From assembly GCA_019746095.1 (NCBI GenBank), contig JAIESL010000069.1:1-59750 (forward strand): 59,750 bases of DNA, in the 5' to 3' direction. A program made the position numbers and the translations under genes. Below the pieces are notes generated by a model. The model did no database searches. It was not told the DNA's origin and was given only the letters and a program-made list of their open reading frames with translations. Below, in pieces: positions 32,972-41,507 of the stretch. Every line of letters starts with the position of its first letter. Within the stretch, counting starts at the first letter, position 1. This stretch comes from Caulobacteraceae bacterium. GTDB taxonomy: Bacteria; Pseudomonadota; Alphaproteobacteria; Caulobacterales; Caulobacteraceae.

Positions 32972-33733
32972 ATGATGAACGTCAAGCGCAAGAAGATTTA
33001 CGAGGGCAAGGCCAAGATCCTCTACGAAGGACCCGAGCCCGGCACCCTGATCCAGTATTTCAAGGACGACGCCACCGCCTTCAACGGCGAGAAAAAGGCC
33101 CAGCTGGAAGGCAAGGGCGTCATCAACAACCGCATCAGCGAGTTCGTGATGTCGCGCCTGAACGGCATCGGCGTGACCAACCATTTCATCAAGCGGCTGA
33201 ACCTGCGTGAACAGCTGATCCGCGAAGTCGAGATCATTCCGCTCGAGGTCGTCTGCCGCAACATCGTGGCCGGCTCGATGAGCCAGCGGCTGGGCATCGA
33301 GGAGGGCACGCCCCTGCCCCGTTCGATCATCGAATTCTACCTCAAGAAGGATGAGCTCAACGACCCGATGGTCACCGAGGAGCACATCACCGCCTTCAAC
33401 TGGGCCACGACCCAGGAACTGGACGACATCCTGGCCATGACGGTGCGGGTGAACGACTATCTGTCGGGCATGTTCGGCGCCGTCGGCATTACCCTGGTGG
33501 ACTTCAAGATCGAGTTCGGCCGGGTGTGGGAGAATGATTTCTCGCGCGTGCTGCTGGCCGACGAGATCAGCCCTGATTCGTGCCGCCTGTGGGACACCAA
33601 TACGGGCGAGAAGCTGGACAAGGACCGCTTCCGCCGCGATCTGGGCAATGTCATCGAAAGCTATACCGAGGTGGCCCGCCGCCTCGGCATCATGAAGGAC
33701 ATGCCGACCGTGATTCAGGGGGGATTGCACTGA
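32972..33733 (+). CDS. purC: SAICAR synthetase
   Basis: A 253-residue enzyme joining CAIR and aspartate with ATP. Motifs: [73 protein letters not shown] and [13 protein letters not shown], ending in the [13 protein letters not shown] active-site strand. Start ATGATG at 32972/32975, either Met possible. The TGA shares a base with the purS ATG (TGATG), so purC-purS is a coupled pair. It is 270 nt from the zeta gene on the other strand, and that gap should hold its promoter. Confidence 0.96.
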   Translation: MMNVKRKKIYEGKAKILYEGPEPGTLIQYFKDDATAFNGEKKAQLEGKGVINNRISEFVMSRLNGIGVTNHFIKRLNLREQLIREVEIIPLEVVCRNIVAGSMSQRLGIEEGTPLPRSIIEFYLKKDELNDPMVTEEHITAFNWATTQELDDILAMTVRVNDYLSGMFGAVGITLVDFKIEFGRVWENDFSRVLLADEISPDSCRLWDTNTGEKLDKDRFRRDLGNVIESYTEVARRLGIMKDMPTVIQGGLH

Positions 33734-33969
33734 TGGCGAGGGTCAAGGTTCACATCTTCCTCAAGCCCGGCGTGCTCGACGTCCAGGGCAAGGCCGTCGA
33801 AGGGGCCCTGCACGGACTGGGCTGGGCCGGGGTGTCGGACGCGCGGGTCGGCAAGCTGATCGAGTTTGACCTGGACGGTGCCGCCGATCTCGCCGCCGAG
33901 GCGAAGGCGATGTGCGAAAAGCTGTTGGCCAACACCGTGATCGAAAGTTACCGCATCGAGGTCGCATGA
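33733..33969 (+). CDS. purS: Phosphoribosylformylglycinamidine synthase subunit PurS
   Basis: A 78-residue subunit of the three-part FGAM synthetase (PurS-PurQ-PurL), where it bridges the glutaminase and synthetase parts. Sequence: [20 protein letters not shown], then AVEGALHGLGWAGVSDARVG (family GF-x-V pattern), ADLAAEAKAMCEKLLANTVI and ESYRIEVA. Length is exactly as expected. Its TGA overlaps the ATG of a 43-aa membrane protein gene (ATGA). Confidence 0.95.
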   Translation: MARVKVHIFLKPGVLDVQGKAVEGALHGLGWAGVSDARVGKLIEFDLDGAADLAAEAKAMCEKLLANTVIESYRIEVA

Positions 33970-34097
33970 AACGGCTCATCCGGTTCTCGGTCGCGGCCTT
34001 CGTCCTGGTCTGCGTCCTGATCTTCGCTGCGGCCCTGGCGGGAGGGCTGGCGGACGATTCGGCCTTCACGCCCGCAGCCAAGGAAGCGGCCCACTAG
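33966..34097 (+). CDS. Small membrane protein, 43 aa, coupled to purS
   Basis: The ATG at 33966 overlaps the purS stop. The product starts MKRLIRFS, has one hydrophobic helix (VAAFVLVCVLIFAAALAGGL) and ends in a short polar tail ADDSAFTPAAKEAAH. This is either a single-span membrane protein or a very short exported peptide. The exact overlap with purS argues that it is translated. No family recognised. Confidence 0.62.
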   Translation: MKRLIRFSVAAFVLVCVLIFAAALAGGLADDSAFTPAAKEAAH

Positions 34098-34153
34098 CGA
34101 CGCGGGCCGCGATCGTGTGCCAGGATCCATCCAGCCGCAGCGAGGAGCGCTCC

Positions 34154-34627
34154 ATGACCTTCACCCTCACCTCCACCGGTTTCGCCGACGGCGGAACCCT
34201 GCCGGATGCTCAGGTCTATGCCAAAGGCAACCAGTCGCCGCAGCTGAGCTGGTCGGGCGCGCCTGAGGGCACGAAGAGCTACGCCGTCACCTGCTACGAT
34301 CCCGATGCACCGACCGGCTCGGGCTTCTGGCACTGGACCGTGGCCAACATCCCTGCCGATGTCACCGGACTGGCCGAGGGCGCGTCCGCCTCAGGCCTGC
34401 CGTCCGGCGCGGTCGAGGGACGGACAGACTTCGGCACCGCCGGCTTCGGCGGCGCCGCGCCGCCGCAAGGCCACGGGCCGCACCGCTACATCTTCACCGT
34501 CTTCGCCGTGGATACGGAGCGCCTCGACGTGACGCCCGACAACTCCGGGGCCATCTTCGGCTTCAACCTGCATTTCCACACCCTGGCCCGGGCCTCGATC
34601 ACCGGCGTGTACGAAAATCGCGGCTGA
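34154..34627 (+). CDS. YbhB/YbcL (PEBP-like) family protein
   Basis: A 157-residue phosphatidylethanolamine-binding-protein fold. ATG at 34154 with GAGGAG upstream. Family motifs: FTLTSTGFADGGTLPDAQVY, GNQSPQLSWSGAPEGTKSYA, CYDPDAPTGSGFWHWTVANI (the DPDAP-HW anion-pocket pair), and GHGPHRYIFTVFAVDTERL. The role of bacterial PEBP proteins is unclear. No signal peptide, so cytoplasmic. It lies between purS and purQ, 26 nt before the HD gene. Confidence 0.92.
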   Translation: MTFTLTSTGFADGGTLPDAQVYAKGNQSPQLSWSGAPEGTKSYAVTCYDPDAPTGSGFWHWTVANIPADVTGLAEGASASGLPSGAVEGRTDFGTAGFGGAAPPQGHGPHRYIFTVFAVDTERLDVTPDNSGAIFGFNLHFHTLARASITGVYENRG

Positions 34628-34652
34628 GCACGACCGCCACCGGAGCACCGGC

Positions 34653-35366
34653 ATGAAGATCCTTGCCCTGACCCTCTCGGCCGCCCTGGCGCTGCTGGCC
34701 CCGGCGAGCGCATCGGCGGCACAGGAAGCCCCGGCAGTCGCAGCCGCTCCGATGGCAACCCCCGCCGGTATTGCACTGGACAGCGCCTGGCGGCGGACCG
34801 TCTACGATCACGCCAACACCCACCTCCAGCACCCGAGCTGGGGCGTGCGCCACTCAGAGCGGAACTATGTGCTGGGCATGGCCCTGGCAGAGGCCGAGGG
34901 AATGGCGGTCGATGCCGACGTCCTGTTCGCCGCGGCCTTCCTGCATGACTGGGGCGGGATCGCGCCGTTCGCCGCCCCGGGCGTCGACCACGCTGTGCGT
35001 TCGGTCGAACTGGCCGAGCCCTTTCTGGCTGAAGCCGGTTTCCCGATGGAGAAATTCCCGGCCGTGCGCGCCGCGATCCTGGGCCATATGTACGACAAGG
35101 AGCCGGAGGGGCCGGAAGCGGTCGTCCTGCACGACGCCGATGCACTCGACTTCCTCGGTGCCCTGGGCGCAGCGCGGCTTCTGGCGGCGACCGGTGACCG
35201 CGGGGACTATGACCAGGCCTTGGGACGGATCCAGCGATTCGCCGTGGATATCCCGCCGAGGCTCAAGACCGCTGCAGCCCGGAACATGGCCGCGGAGCGG
35301 GTCGCGGTGATGACCGACTTCCTCGCTCAGGTGCGGCGTGAGACGCCCACGGGCGCGAGACCCTGA
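34653..35366 (+). CDS. Exported HD-domain phosphohydrolase-like protein
   Basis: A 237-residue protein with a signal peptide (KILALTLSAALALLAPASAS, cut near ASA-AQ), unusual because HD phosphohydrolases are normally cytoplasmic. The HD pattern is complete: His at HPSWGVRHSERNYVLGMALA, His-Asp at VLFAAAFLHDWGGIAPF, and Asp at EAVVLHDADALDFLGALG. VDHAVRSVELAEPFLAEAG and ILGHMYDKEP are further conserved-type helices. It would be a metal-dependent phosphohydrolase in the periplasm. The substrate is unknown; nucleotides are a guess from the purine neighbourhood. Confidence 0.85.
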   Translation: MKILALTLSAALALLAPASASAAQEAPAVAAAPMATPAGIALDSAWRRTVYDHANTHLQHPSWGVRHSERNYVLGMALAEAEGMAVDADVLFAAAFLHDWGGIAPFAAPGVDHAVRSVELAEPFLAEAGFPMEKFPAVRAAILGHMYDKEPEGPEAVVLHDADALDFLGALGAARLLAATGDRGDYDQALGRIQRFAVDIPPRLKTAAARNMAAERVAVMTDFLAQVRRETPTGARP

Positions 35367-35399
35367 CATGACCCGCAAACGCTGCTACAGGGCCGCGCC

Positions 35400-36062
35400 A
35401 TGAGCGCAGCCGTCATCGTCTTTCCGGGTTCCAACTGCGACCGCGACTGCAAGGTCGCCGTCGAACGCTCCACCGGCGAGCGGGTCGAAATGGTCTGGCA
35501 TCAGGAGACGGAACTCCCGTCAGGCCTCGACCTTATCGTTTTGCCGGGCGGCTTCTCCTACGGCGACTATCTGCGCTGCGGGGCCATGGCAGCCCAGTCG
35601 CCGGTCATGCAGGCGGTGAAGAAGGCCGCCGAGGACGGCGTGGCCGTGGTCGGCATCTGCAACGGCTTCCAGATCCTGTGCGAGGCCGGGATGCTTCCCG
35701 GTGCCCTGCTGCGCAACGCCGGGCTGAAATACGTCTGCAAGCCCATCGCCCTGACCGTCGCCAACGGCCAGACCCGCTTCACGGCCGGCTATCAGGGCCA
35801 GCGCGAGGTGGTCATGACCCAGGGCAACGGCGACGGGAACTATTTCGCCGACGCCGAAACCCTGGCCCGGATCGAGGGCGAGGGGCAGGTGGTGTTCCGC
35901 TATGTCGACAACCCGAACGGCTCGGTGGCCGACATCGCCGGCCTGCAGAATGCCCGTGGCAATGTGCTGGGCCTGATGCCCCACCCCGACCGGGCGTTCG
36001 AGGAAGAACTGGGCTCCGCCGACGGTGCGACCCTGTTCCGCAGCATCTACGCGGCGGCCTGA
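35400..36062 (+). CDS. purQ: Phosphoribosylformylglycinamidine synthase subunit PurQ
   Basis: A 220-residue class I glutaminase that supplies ammonia to PurL. Motifs: [38 protein letters not shown], the nucleophile elbow [19 protein letters not shown] (Cys) and the His-Glu region [18 protein letters not shown]. Length fits the PurS-dependent class. It is separated from purS by three unrelated genes. Confidence 0.95.
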   Translation: MSAAVIVFPGSNCDRDCKVAVERSTGERVEMVWHQETELPSGLDLIVLPGGFSYGDYLRCGAMAAQSPVMQAVKKAAEDGVAVVGICNGFQILCEAGMLPGALLRNAGLKYVCKPIALTVANGQTRFTAGYQGQREVVMTQGNGDGNYFADAETLARIEGEGQVVFRYVDNPNGSVADIAGLQNARGNVLGLMPHPDRAFEEELGSADGATLFRSIYAAA

Positions 36063-36130
36063 GGGCGTCTGCGGGCTTGACCTGAAGCCCCCCGTCAGTC
36101 GATCTCCATACCCTAGCCGGGGGCCGACCG

Positions 36131-36682
36131 ATGTTCATGAGCGAACGCCAGAAGATGATCTCGGGCCTGCCCTATGATCCGGGCGATCCCGAGCTTCAGG
36201 ATGACCAGACCGCCGCCAAACATTGGATGGCGCGCTACAACGCGGCTATGGCGGCCAGCCCCGCCGAACGCCGCGACCTGCTGCGCCAGCGCATGGGCGA
36301 GGTCGGTGAGGGCGCGATCATCCGACCGCCGTTCCACTGCGACTACGGCTACAACATCCGCCTCGGCCGCGGCGTCTTCATGAATTTCAACGGCGTCATC
36401 CTCGACATTTGCGAGGTCGTGATCGGCGATCAGACGCAGATCGGACCGGGCGTGCAGATCCTGACCGCCGACCACCCGCGCGACGCCGCCCAGCGCGCCG
36501 AGGGCATAGAGTTCGGCAAGCCGGTGACCATCGGCCGGAATGTCTGGATCGGCGGCGGAGCCATCATCCTGCCGGGGGTGACCATCGGCGATGACGCGGT
36601 GATCGGGGCCGGCTCGGTCGTGACCCGGGACGTGCCGGAAGGCGCAACCGCGGTCGGCAACCCGGCCCGGGTGAAACCCTAG
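36131..36682 (+). CDS. Maltose/galactoside O-acetyltransferase family (hexapeptide repeat)
   Basis: A 183-residue left-handed beta-helix acetyltransferase (Maa/LacA/NodL group). N-terminal MISGLPYDPGDPELQDDQTA is the mac cap domain; hexapeptide turns follow from ~75: GYNIRLGRGVFMNFNGVILD, EVVIGDQTQIGPGVQILTAD with the catalytic His in the HPRD sequence next to it, then IGRNVWIGGGAIILPGVTIG and DDAVIGAGSVVTRDVP. The acceptor sugar is unknown. Start at 36131 or at the Met two codons later. Its TAG stop overlaps the convergent gene's stop (CTAG). Confidence 0.9.
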   Translation: MFMSERQKMISGLPYDPGDPELQDDQTAAKHWMARYNAAMAASPAERRDLLRQRMGEVGEGAIIRPPFHCDYGYNIRLGRGVFMNFNGVILDICEVVIGDQTQIGPGVQILTADHPRDAAQRAEGIEFGKPVTIGRNVWIGGGAIILPGVTIGDDAVIGAGSVVTRDVPEGATAVGNPARVKP

Positions 36683-37710
36683 ACCCCCCAGGCCTGGCCG
36701 CCGGCACCGTAGGCGTCCACCGCCTGGAACATGGCCGAGACCAGCGCCCGCTCCTCCTCGGTCATCTCGGGCTTCCAGACATCGAAGATCAGGATGGTGC
36801 GGTCCTGGCCGCTGTCGTTCGCGGCCTCATGCTCGATGGTATCGTCGAAGGCCCAGGCCTGGCCTTCGCGCCACTCGCGCGTGTCGTTGCCGACCCGGAA
36901 GCGGCTGCCGGGCGGTGCGATCAGGGGCAGGTGGCAGATCAGCCGGGTATTGATCAGCCCGTGATGCGGCGGGATGCGAGCCCCCGGCGTCAGCTTCGAG
37001 AACAGGATCGACGGCGTCCGCCCTGGCACCCGGCACAGCGGCACCTCCGCCAGAGCTGCCATTGTGCGCGGGCAGCGTCGGGCGACGTCCGGCTGTTCTG
37101 CACCGTCCTTCCAGAGAAACAGGGCGCTCCAGTCGGCGTTGGCCAGCATGCCGGAGGAGTCGGTGTTCGGTCGGTCGGCCCGTGGCTCAACATAGGGCCG
37201 AAACAGCTGCGGCTCGGCCAGAAGTCCGTCCAGTTCAGCACGGATGTCCCCCGCAGCGGCCTCGACCGCCGCCAGCCAGGGCAGGGTCTCACGCGGCTGG
37301 AACTGGATCTGGGGCAGGCCGGGGAACAGGTAGAAGCGCGGCTCCTGCTGATACAGCCGCTTGCGGCCGGCCATCAGGTCGAGCGACAGGGCGAACCGGT
37401 CGCTGGAGGTTGAGGCCTCGAATCCGGCCTCCGCGAGGCTGGATGCCAGATGGGCCTCGAACTGCCGGGCCTGTGCGAGGACGGCCGCCTGGGCGCGGCG
37501 GAGTTCTGCAATGATGGCAGGGGCCAGCCCCTTGCCGTCGCCGGCGGCGCGCAGGGCGGAACTGTAGAAGCTGGCGGCCGCCCGGGTGTCGCCGAGGCCC
37601 GCGAGCGCATCGCCCTTGGCGATCAATGCCGCGAGATCGCGCGAATCGGCGGCCAGGGCGCGGTCTGCCGCGTCGAGGTTGGCCTGATGGGTTTGTTCCT
37701 GGTCCCGCAT
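36679..37710 (-). CDS. Aspartyl/asparaginyl beta-hydroxylase-like protein with N-terminal TPR
   Basis: A 343-residue putative Fe(II)/2-oxoglutarate hydroxylase. Residues ~1-60 resemble TPR helices (ANLDAADRALAADSRDLAAL, LAGLGDTRAAASFYSSAL). The oxygenase domain has LPQIQFQPRETLPWLAAVEA, GRTPSILFSKLTPGARIPPH followed by HGLINTRLICHLPL (His ligand/substrate region), VGNDTREWREGQAWAFDDTI and EHEAANDSGQDRTILIFDVW (second His). These match the AspH fold, which in proteobacteria also includes lipid A hydroxylases such as LpxO. Start MRDQEQTH at 37710; a Met 36 nt upstream is possible. Confidence 0.88.
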   Translation of the reverse strand: MRDQEQTHQANLDAADRALAADSRDLAALIAKGDALAGLGDTRAAASFYSSALRAAGDGKGLAPAIIAELRRAQAAVLAQARQFEAHLASSLAEAGFEASTSSDRFALSLDLMAGRKRLYQQEPRFYLFPGLPQIQFQPRETLPWLAAVEAAAGDIRAELDGLLAEPQLFRPYVEPRADRPNTDSSGMLANADWSALFLWKDGAEQPDVARRCPRTMAALAEVPLCRVPGRTPSILFSKLTPGARIPPHHGLINTRLICHLPLIAPPGSRFRVGNDTREWREGQAWAFDDTIEHEAANDSGQDRTILIFDVWKPEMTEEERALVSAMFQAVDAYGAGGQAWGV

Positions 37711-37843
37711 GCGATAACCGGAAGCGTCAGAGCGGCGCTCCGTCAAGGCGAAAGCGACAAGGTCGCCGAAGGGCCGGGCCCGGTTGAACCTTCACCGTCC
37801 GGATGCGTACTCAGGACGTCAGACCACGGAGCCGGGAGCCGCC

Positions 37844-38641
37844 ATGTCCACCGAACGTGCCACATCCTCACAGATGACCCGCCGACTCATCGTGCTGGCC
37901 GCTGCAATCTTCGCCATCGTGATCGGCCAGGCCCAGGTCCTGCTCGGATGGGGGCAGTCCCCGGCCGAATTCGCCGCCGACAGCGACGCGACGCTGAGGG
38001 TCGCCGGCTATGCCTTCGCCATCTGGGGCATCATCTACCTCTGGCTCCTGGTCTATGCCGTCCGGCAGGCCCTGCCCCGGACGGGTGAAAGCCTGCTCAT
38101 TCATCGATTCGGCTGGCCCTCGGTCGCCGCCCTGCTCGCCATCGGCTGGTGGATACTGGCGGCGGCCTTCGACCAGGAGGTGGCGACGATCATCCTGATC
38201 TTCGGCGCGCTGGCCGTCCTTCTGATTCCCCTCCTGGCCAATGCCGGTGCCATCCGTGCCCTGCCGCGCGGCAGCGGGGACCGCTGGATGACAGTGTGGC
38301 CCCTGGCCCTGCTGGCCGGCTGGCTGACGGTCGCCGCGCCGGTGAATCTGATCACCGTGGCGACCGGTAACGACTGGCTGCCCGAGGTCCTGTCGCCGAC
38401 GGCCTGGGCCATCCTGGCCATCGTCGTGGTCGCGGCCGTCGCGCTGGGAGTCACCCAGCGGCTGCGCACCCTGGCCTATGGACTCCCGATCGCCTGGGGA
38501 CTGCTGGGTGTCTTCATGGCCGAGCAGGTCCGCAATCCGTCGCTGGCCTATGCGGCCCTGGCCGCCGGCGTCGCCGTGCTGGTGGGGGCCATGCTGCTGA
38601 CCTTCAGCCATCGGCCGCGGATCGAACGACCCGCGCCCTGA
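37844..38641 (+). CDS. Multi-span membrane protein, possibly TspO/MBR related
   Basis: A 265-residue integral membrane protein with about seven hydrophobic segments: RLIVLAAAIFAIVIGQAQVL, AGYAFAIWGIIYLWLLVYAV, AALLAIGWWILAAAFDQEVA, IILIFGALAVLLIPLLANAG, WPLALLAGWLTVAAPVNLI, AWAILAIVVVAAVALGV and AYAALAAGVAVLVGAMLL. The stretch FAIWGIIYLWLLVYAV resembles a Trp-rich TspO motif, but the protein is longer, so a distant relation only. It may be a transporter or sensor; I cannot say. It is 79 nt upstream of purL and could be cotranscribed. Confidence 0.75.
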   Translation: MSTERATSSQMTRRLIVLAAAIFAIVIGQAQVLLGWGQSPAEFAADSDATLRVAGYAFAIWGIIYLWLLVYAVRQALPRTGESLLIHRFGWPSVAALLAIGWWILAAAFDQEVATIILIFGALAVLLIPLLANAGAIRALPRGSGDRWMTVWPLALLAGWLTVAAPVNLITVATGNDWLPEVLSPTAWAILAIVVVAAVALGVTQRLRTLAYGLPIAWGLLGVFMAEQVRNPSLAYAALAAGVAVLVGAMLLTFSHRPRIERPAP

Positions 38642-38720
38642 CCGCCAATTTGTCCCCCTGCGCGCAAGTCGCTTCCGCAATGGCTGACACGGGCGGGTTC
38701 AACGGCTAGAAGCCCCGGCC

Positions 38721-40949
38721 ATGAGCGCGACCCAGAACACCGCCCCGAAGACCATTGCCGAACTGGCCGCCGACTACGGCCTGGCTCCCAATGAGTACCA
38801 GGTCGTCCTCGACCGGCTGGGGCGTGAGCCCAACCACGTCGAACTGGGCGTCTTCTCGGTGATGTGGTCCGAGCACTGCTCCTACAAGTCGTCGAAGATT
38901 CACCTCGGCAAATTACCGACCAAGGGCCCTCGCGTCATCTGTGGTCCGGGCGAAAACGCCGGGGTCATCGACATCGACGACGGCGATGCCTGCATCTTCA
39001 AGATGGAGAGCCACAACCACCCCAGCTTCATCGAGCCCTACCAGGGCGCGGCGACCGGCGTCGGCGGCATCATGCGCGATGTCTTCACCATGGGTGCCCG
39101 GCCCGTGGCCCTCCTGAACGCCCTGCGCTTCGGCGATCCTTCGCACGAGAAGACGAAGCGACTGGTCAGGGGCGTGGTCTCCGGCATCGGCGGTTACGGC
39201 AACTGCGTCGGCGTACCGACCGTGGCCGGCGAGACCAATTTCCACCGCGGCTACAACGGCAACATCCTGGTCAACGCCATGTGCGTGGGCGTGGCCAAGG
39301 CCGACGCCCTGTTCTATTCGGCCGCCCCCGCCCCGGGCCTGTCGGTGGTCTATTTCGGCTCCAAGACGGGCCGCGACGGCATCCACGGCGCGACCATGTC
39401 CTCGGCCGAGTTCGACGACGAATCGGATTCGAAACGCCCGACCGTCCAGGTCGGTGACCCCTTCGCCGAGAAGCTGCTGATCGAGGCGACGCTGGAGCTG
39501 ATGGCCTCGGGTGCCGTCGCCGCCATCCAGGACATGGGGGCCGCGGGCCTGACCTCCTCGTCGGTGGAAATGGCCGGCAAGGGCGGGGTCGGCATCGAGC
39601 TGATCATGGACCATGTGCCCCAGCGCGAAACCGGCATGACGGCCTATGAGATGATGCTGTCGGAAAGCCAGGAGCGGATGCTGGCCGTGCTCAAGCCGGG
39701 CCGCGAGGAAGACGGCCACCGGATCTTCAAGAAGTGGGGACTGGACGCCGCCGTCATCGGCCATACGACCGACACCGGCCGGCTGGTGCTGAAACATCAT
39801 GGCGAGACGGTCTGCGACGTGCCGCTGGCCCCGCTGTTCGACGATGCGCCCCTGTATGACCGGCCGTGGGTCCAGCCCGCCCTGCAGCCCCGTCTGGCCC
39901 CGGCCGATGTGCCCGCGCCGGAAAGCTGGATCGATGCGGTGCTCAAGGTCCTCTGCTGCCCCGACATGGCGTCCAAGCGCTGGATCTGGGAACAGTACGA
40001 CCGCCACGTCATGGCTGACACCCTGCACGACTCGGCCACTGCCGCCGACGCCGGGGTGGTGCGGGTGCACGGCACGGACAAGGGTCTGGCCATGACCTCG
40101 GACTGTACCCCGCGCTATGTGCTGGCTGATCCCTATGAGGGCGGCAAACAGGCGGTCGCGGAGGCTTGGCGCAACCTGACCGCCGTGGGCTCACGGCCCA
40201 TCGCCATCACCGACAATCTGAATTTCGGCAATCCGCAGCGGCCCGAGATCATGGGCCAGATCGTCCGCGCCATCGACGGCATGGCCGAGGCCTGCCGGGT
40301 GCTGGACTTCCCGGTCGTGAGCGGCAACGTCAGCCTCTATAACGAAACCAACGGCGCGGCCATTCCGCCGACGCCGACCGTCGGGGCGGTCGGCCTGCTG
40401 ACCAACTATGACGTCGTCGTCGGCTTCGGCGGCATGGTCGAGGGCGATGTGCTGGTGCTGATCGGCGAGACCCGGGGGGAACTCGGCTCCTCCCTCTACC
40501 TGCGCGAAGTGCTGGGCCGTGAAGACGGTGCCCCGCCGCCGGTCGATCTGGCACTGGAGCGTCGGACCGGCGACTTCGTCCGCGAACAGATCGAGGCCGG
40601 GGCCCTGACCTGTGTGCATGACCTGTCCGACGGCGGGCTGATCGGAGCGGCGGCGGACATCGCCCTGGCCTCGGACTGCGGCGTCGAGCTGGATGCCGGC
40701 CCGGAAGCCCATGCCCACGCGTTGTTCTTCGGTGAGGACCAGGCCCGCTATCTGGTCGCCGTGGCCGATGCGACCGGGATCATCGCCGCCGCACAGGCGG
40801 CCGGCCTGCGCGCCTCGGTGGTCGGCCGCGCCAGGGGCCGCGACTTCGCCTCGGGCGGCCCGGCCGGCGAACTCTTCCGCCTGCCGCTGGATCACCTGCG
40901 TGAGATGCACGAAAGCTGGATGCCGACCTGGATTGAAGGACACGCCTGA
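38721..40949 (+). CDS. purL: Phosphoribosylformylglycinamidine synthase subunit PurL
   Basis: A 742-residue synthetase, the short PurL that works with PurS and PurQ. Motifs: [120 protein letters not shown] and [20 protein letters not shown]; also [20 protein letters not shown]. Two PurM-like halves are visible. Its stop shares a base with the DUF305 gene start (TGATG). Confidence 0.97.
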   Translation: MSATQNTAPKTIAELAADYGLAPNEYQVVLDRLGREPNHVELGVFSVMWSEHCSYKSSKIHLGKLPTKGPRVICGPGENAGVIDIDDGDACIFKMESHNHPSFIEPYQGAATGVGGIMRDVFTMGARPVALLNALRFGDPSHEKTKRLVRGVVSGIGGYGNCVGVPTVAGETNFHRGYNGNILVNAMCVGVAKADALFYSAAPAPGLSVVYFGSKTGRDGIHGATMSSAEFDDESDSKRPTVQVGDPFAEKLLIEATLELMASGAVAAIQDMGAAGLTSSSVEMAGKGGVGIELIMDHVPQRETGMTAYEMMLSESQERMLAVLKPGREEDGHRIFKKWGLDAAVIGHTTDTGRLVLKHHGETVCDVPLAPLFDDAPLYDRPWVQPALQPRLAPADVPAPESWIDAVLKVLCCPDMASKRWIWEQYDRHVMADTLHDSATAADAGVVRVHGTDKGLAMTSDCTPRYVLADPYEGGKQAVAEAWRNLTAVGSRPIAITDNLNFGNPQRPEIMGQIVRAIDGMAEACRVLDFPVVSGNVSLYNETNGAAIPPTPTVGAVGLLTNYDVVVGFGGMVEGDVLVLIGETRGELGSSLYLREVLGREDGAPPPVDLALERRTGDFVREQIEAGALTCVHDLSDGGLIGAAADIALASDCGVELDAGPEAHAHALFFGEDQARYLVAVADATGIIAAAQAAGLRASVVGRARGRDFASGGPAGELFRLPLDHLREMHESWMPTWIEGHA

Positions 40950-41386
40950 TGCGCCTTGCCCCCATCGCCCTGACCGCCCTCGCCCTGACCCTGTCCGCCT
41001 GTGAAGGCGGCGGTGATCCGGTCGAACAGGCCCTGCGCGACGCCGCCTCCGAGAACCACGCCGCCCGGGTGCAGGACGGCACCGTCTCCGCGCCGGCTCA
41101 CACCGGGGGGCATGGCACTGCCGGTGCTGCCACCCCGGGCGACGCAGCCTTCGCGGCCTCCGAGGCCGCGATGCATACCGGCATGGCCCGGGCCTCCGGC
41201 GAAACGGTCGACGAGGCCTATATCGCCAAGATGATCGAACACCACCGCGGTGCCGTGGCCATGGCCGAGGTGGCGCTGAGGGAATCGCGCGATCCCGAGG
41301 TTCGCCGCATGGCCCAGATCGTGGTCGACACCCAGACGCGCGAGATCGCGGAAATGCAGGCCTGGAAGCCGGCCCCGGCCAACTGA
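40949..41386 (+). CDS. DUF305 lipoprotein
   Basis: A 145-residue predicted lipoprotein: lipobox LTLSAC (Cys ~18), then an Ala/His/Gly linker to ~75 and the DUF305 helical core YIAKMIEHHRGAVAMAEVAL, DPEVRRMAQIVVDTQTREIA. The HH motif is often linked to metal binding in the family (CopM-like copper proteins among them). The role here is unproven. ATG at 40949 overlaps the purL stop by one base, so it is translated with purL, an odd partner for a periplasmic protein. Confidence 0.88.
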   Translation: MRLAPIALTALALTLSACEGGGDPVEQALRDAASENHAARVQDGTVSAPAHTGGHGTAGAATPGDAAFAASEAAMHTGMARASGETVDEAYIAKMIEHHRGAVAMAEVALRESRDPEVRRMAQIVVDTQTREIAEMQAWKPAPAN

Positions 41387-41453
41387 CGCAGGCGACTGGC
41401 GCAGCCTCACCCCCAAGGACAAGCTTCAGGTCATGCCCGGCGCGTCGAACGGG

Positions 41454-41467
41454 GTGACGCGCGTCAC
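41454..41467. promoter_or_regulatory. 14-bp perfect palindrome upstream of phoD
   Basis: GTGACGCGCGTCAC at 41454-41467, 41 nt before the phoD ATG and 68 nt after the DUF305 stop. This is good operator geometry. It is not a Pho-box-type direct repeat. A candidate binding site only. Confidence 0.4.
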
Positions 41468-41507
41468 AATTCCGGTCTAGGTCGGCTTATCCAGTCTGGA
41501 GGTCCCG

